DNA from: Apus apus | Taxonomy: Eukaryota > Chordata > Aves > Apodiformes > Apodidae | Direction of reading: 5' to 3' | NCBI RefSeq assembly: GCF_020740795.1 | Contig: NC_067289.1 | Coordinates: forward strand, 18,806,608 to 18,870,607 | Length of the DNA: 64,000 bases | Shown: positions 63,601 to 64,000 of the stretch, piece by piece | Layout: the number at the start of each line of letters is the position of its first letter | Numbering within the stretch: position 1 is the stretch's first letter | Program-made: the position numbers and the translations under genes | Notes under the pieces: generated by a model | Seen by the model: the letters and a program-made list of their open reading frames with translations, nothing else | Database searches by the model: none | Told to the model about the DNA's origin: nothing

Positions 63601-64000
63601 GTGTACCTTTGAACAAGGCACAGTCCCAAAATGTGTCAAAGGAATCACCTCCATAGTGTGACCCTACCAGGGCACAGGGTAACAATCTGTTTCTGACAAA
63701 ATGTGCTCCTAACATGATTAAAACTGGAGTGGGTGATACCCTCCCTAACCCTCAAGAAGCTGCCGAGGCTGAGGATAATGCACCAGCTGCCTGGAGAAAG
63801 TGAGTGCCCCATGTTTCTTCAGTCCAGCCTCTTTCTCAGCTGTAAAGTCAATTCTTTTTCCCCCATACAGAAGAGAATCTCTTCATACACTGGATTTTCT
63901 GTAATATTCAGTGTTTACCCTTGGTGATGCATTACATGGCCTGTCATGCAGGCTCTGGTGGATACTTGTTCTTTTGGCCATAGCTGTAGTAAAATTACAC
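57649..64000. other. intergenic, nothing firmly recognised
   Basis: AT-rich sequence with small open frames only. A TATC/TATA tract lies at 62019-62050. I could not identify any conserved coding exon, RNA gene or named repeat. Confidence 0.55.
62019..62050. repeat. TATC/TATA simple repeat
   Basis: tatctatctatatctatata followed by gatatataaata; it includes the 14-bp perfect palindrome TATCTATATAGATA. Confidence 0.85.

Noticed and set aside
1-64000. CRISPR arrays, operons or other prokaryotic features
   Set aside because: Spliced genes, CpG islands and LINE/LTR repeats show vertebrate nuclear DNA; no spaced direct-repeat arrays were seen.

Overview
This is vertebrate genomic DNA, almost certainly from a bird. 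The evidence is spliced genes with GT-AG introns, CpG-island promoters, at least seven CR1 LINE fragments, one solo LTR of a type I associate with birds, and short introns for genes that are larger in mammals. The species cannot be named from the window alone.

Two protein-coding genes are complete and lie tail to tail. DNAJC19 (plus strand, coding 4449-8296, six exons, 115 residues) encodes an inner-mitochondrial-membrane J-protein of the TIM14/PAM18 family. FXR1 (minus strand, coding 46918-11218, 17 exons, 677 residues if every exon is used) encodes the FMRP-family RNA-binding protein with two Tudor, KH and RGG regions. All splice junctions were resolved by reading frame and every exon keeps phase. 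The FXR1-DNAJC19 neighbourhood matches the order known on human 3q26.33.

Layout: 1-4200 is intergenic sequence with one CR1 and an 18-bp perfect palindrome about 315 bp upstream of the DNAJC19 ATG. A CpG island with the DNAJC19 promoter covers 4200-4790, and DNAJC19 follows with a CR1 in its last intron. The two 3' ends face each other between about 8.8 and 11.2 kb. FXR1 fills 11.2-46.9 kb, and its CpG-island promoter spans about 46.47-47.62 kb. From 47.6 to 64 kb I see no gene, only CR1 pieces, a solo LTR, microsatellites and unclassified AT-rich sequence.

Most interesting signals: (1) a 165-nt candidate exon in FXR1 intron 1 with good splice sites, an open frame and phase 0 at both ends, ending in ATG; (2) an 87-nt exitron-like segment inside FXR1 exon 12 with its own GT...AG; (3) the 81-nt and 92-nt alternative exons that switch the FXR1 C-terminus; (4) a CR1 copy with a 5' inversion and a 7-bp flanking repeat; (5) a potential G-quadruplex in the sense strand of FXR1 intron 1, relevant because this protein family binds G-quadruplex RNA.
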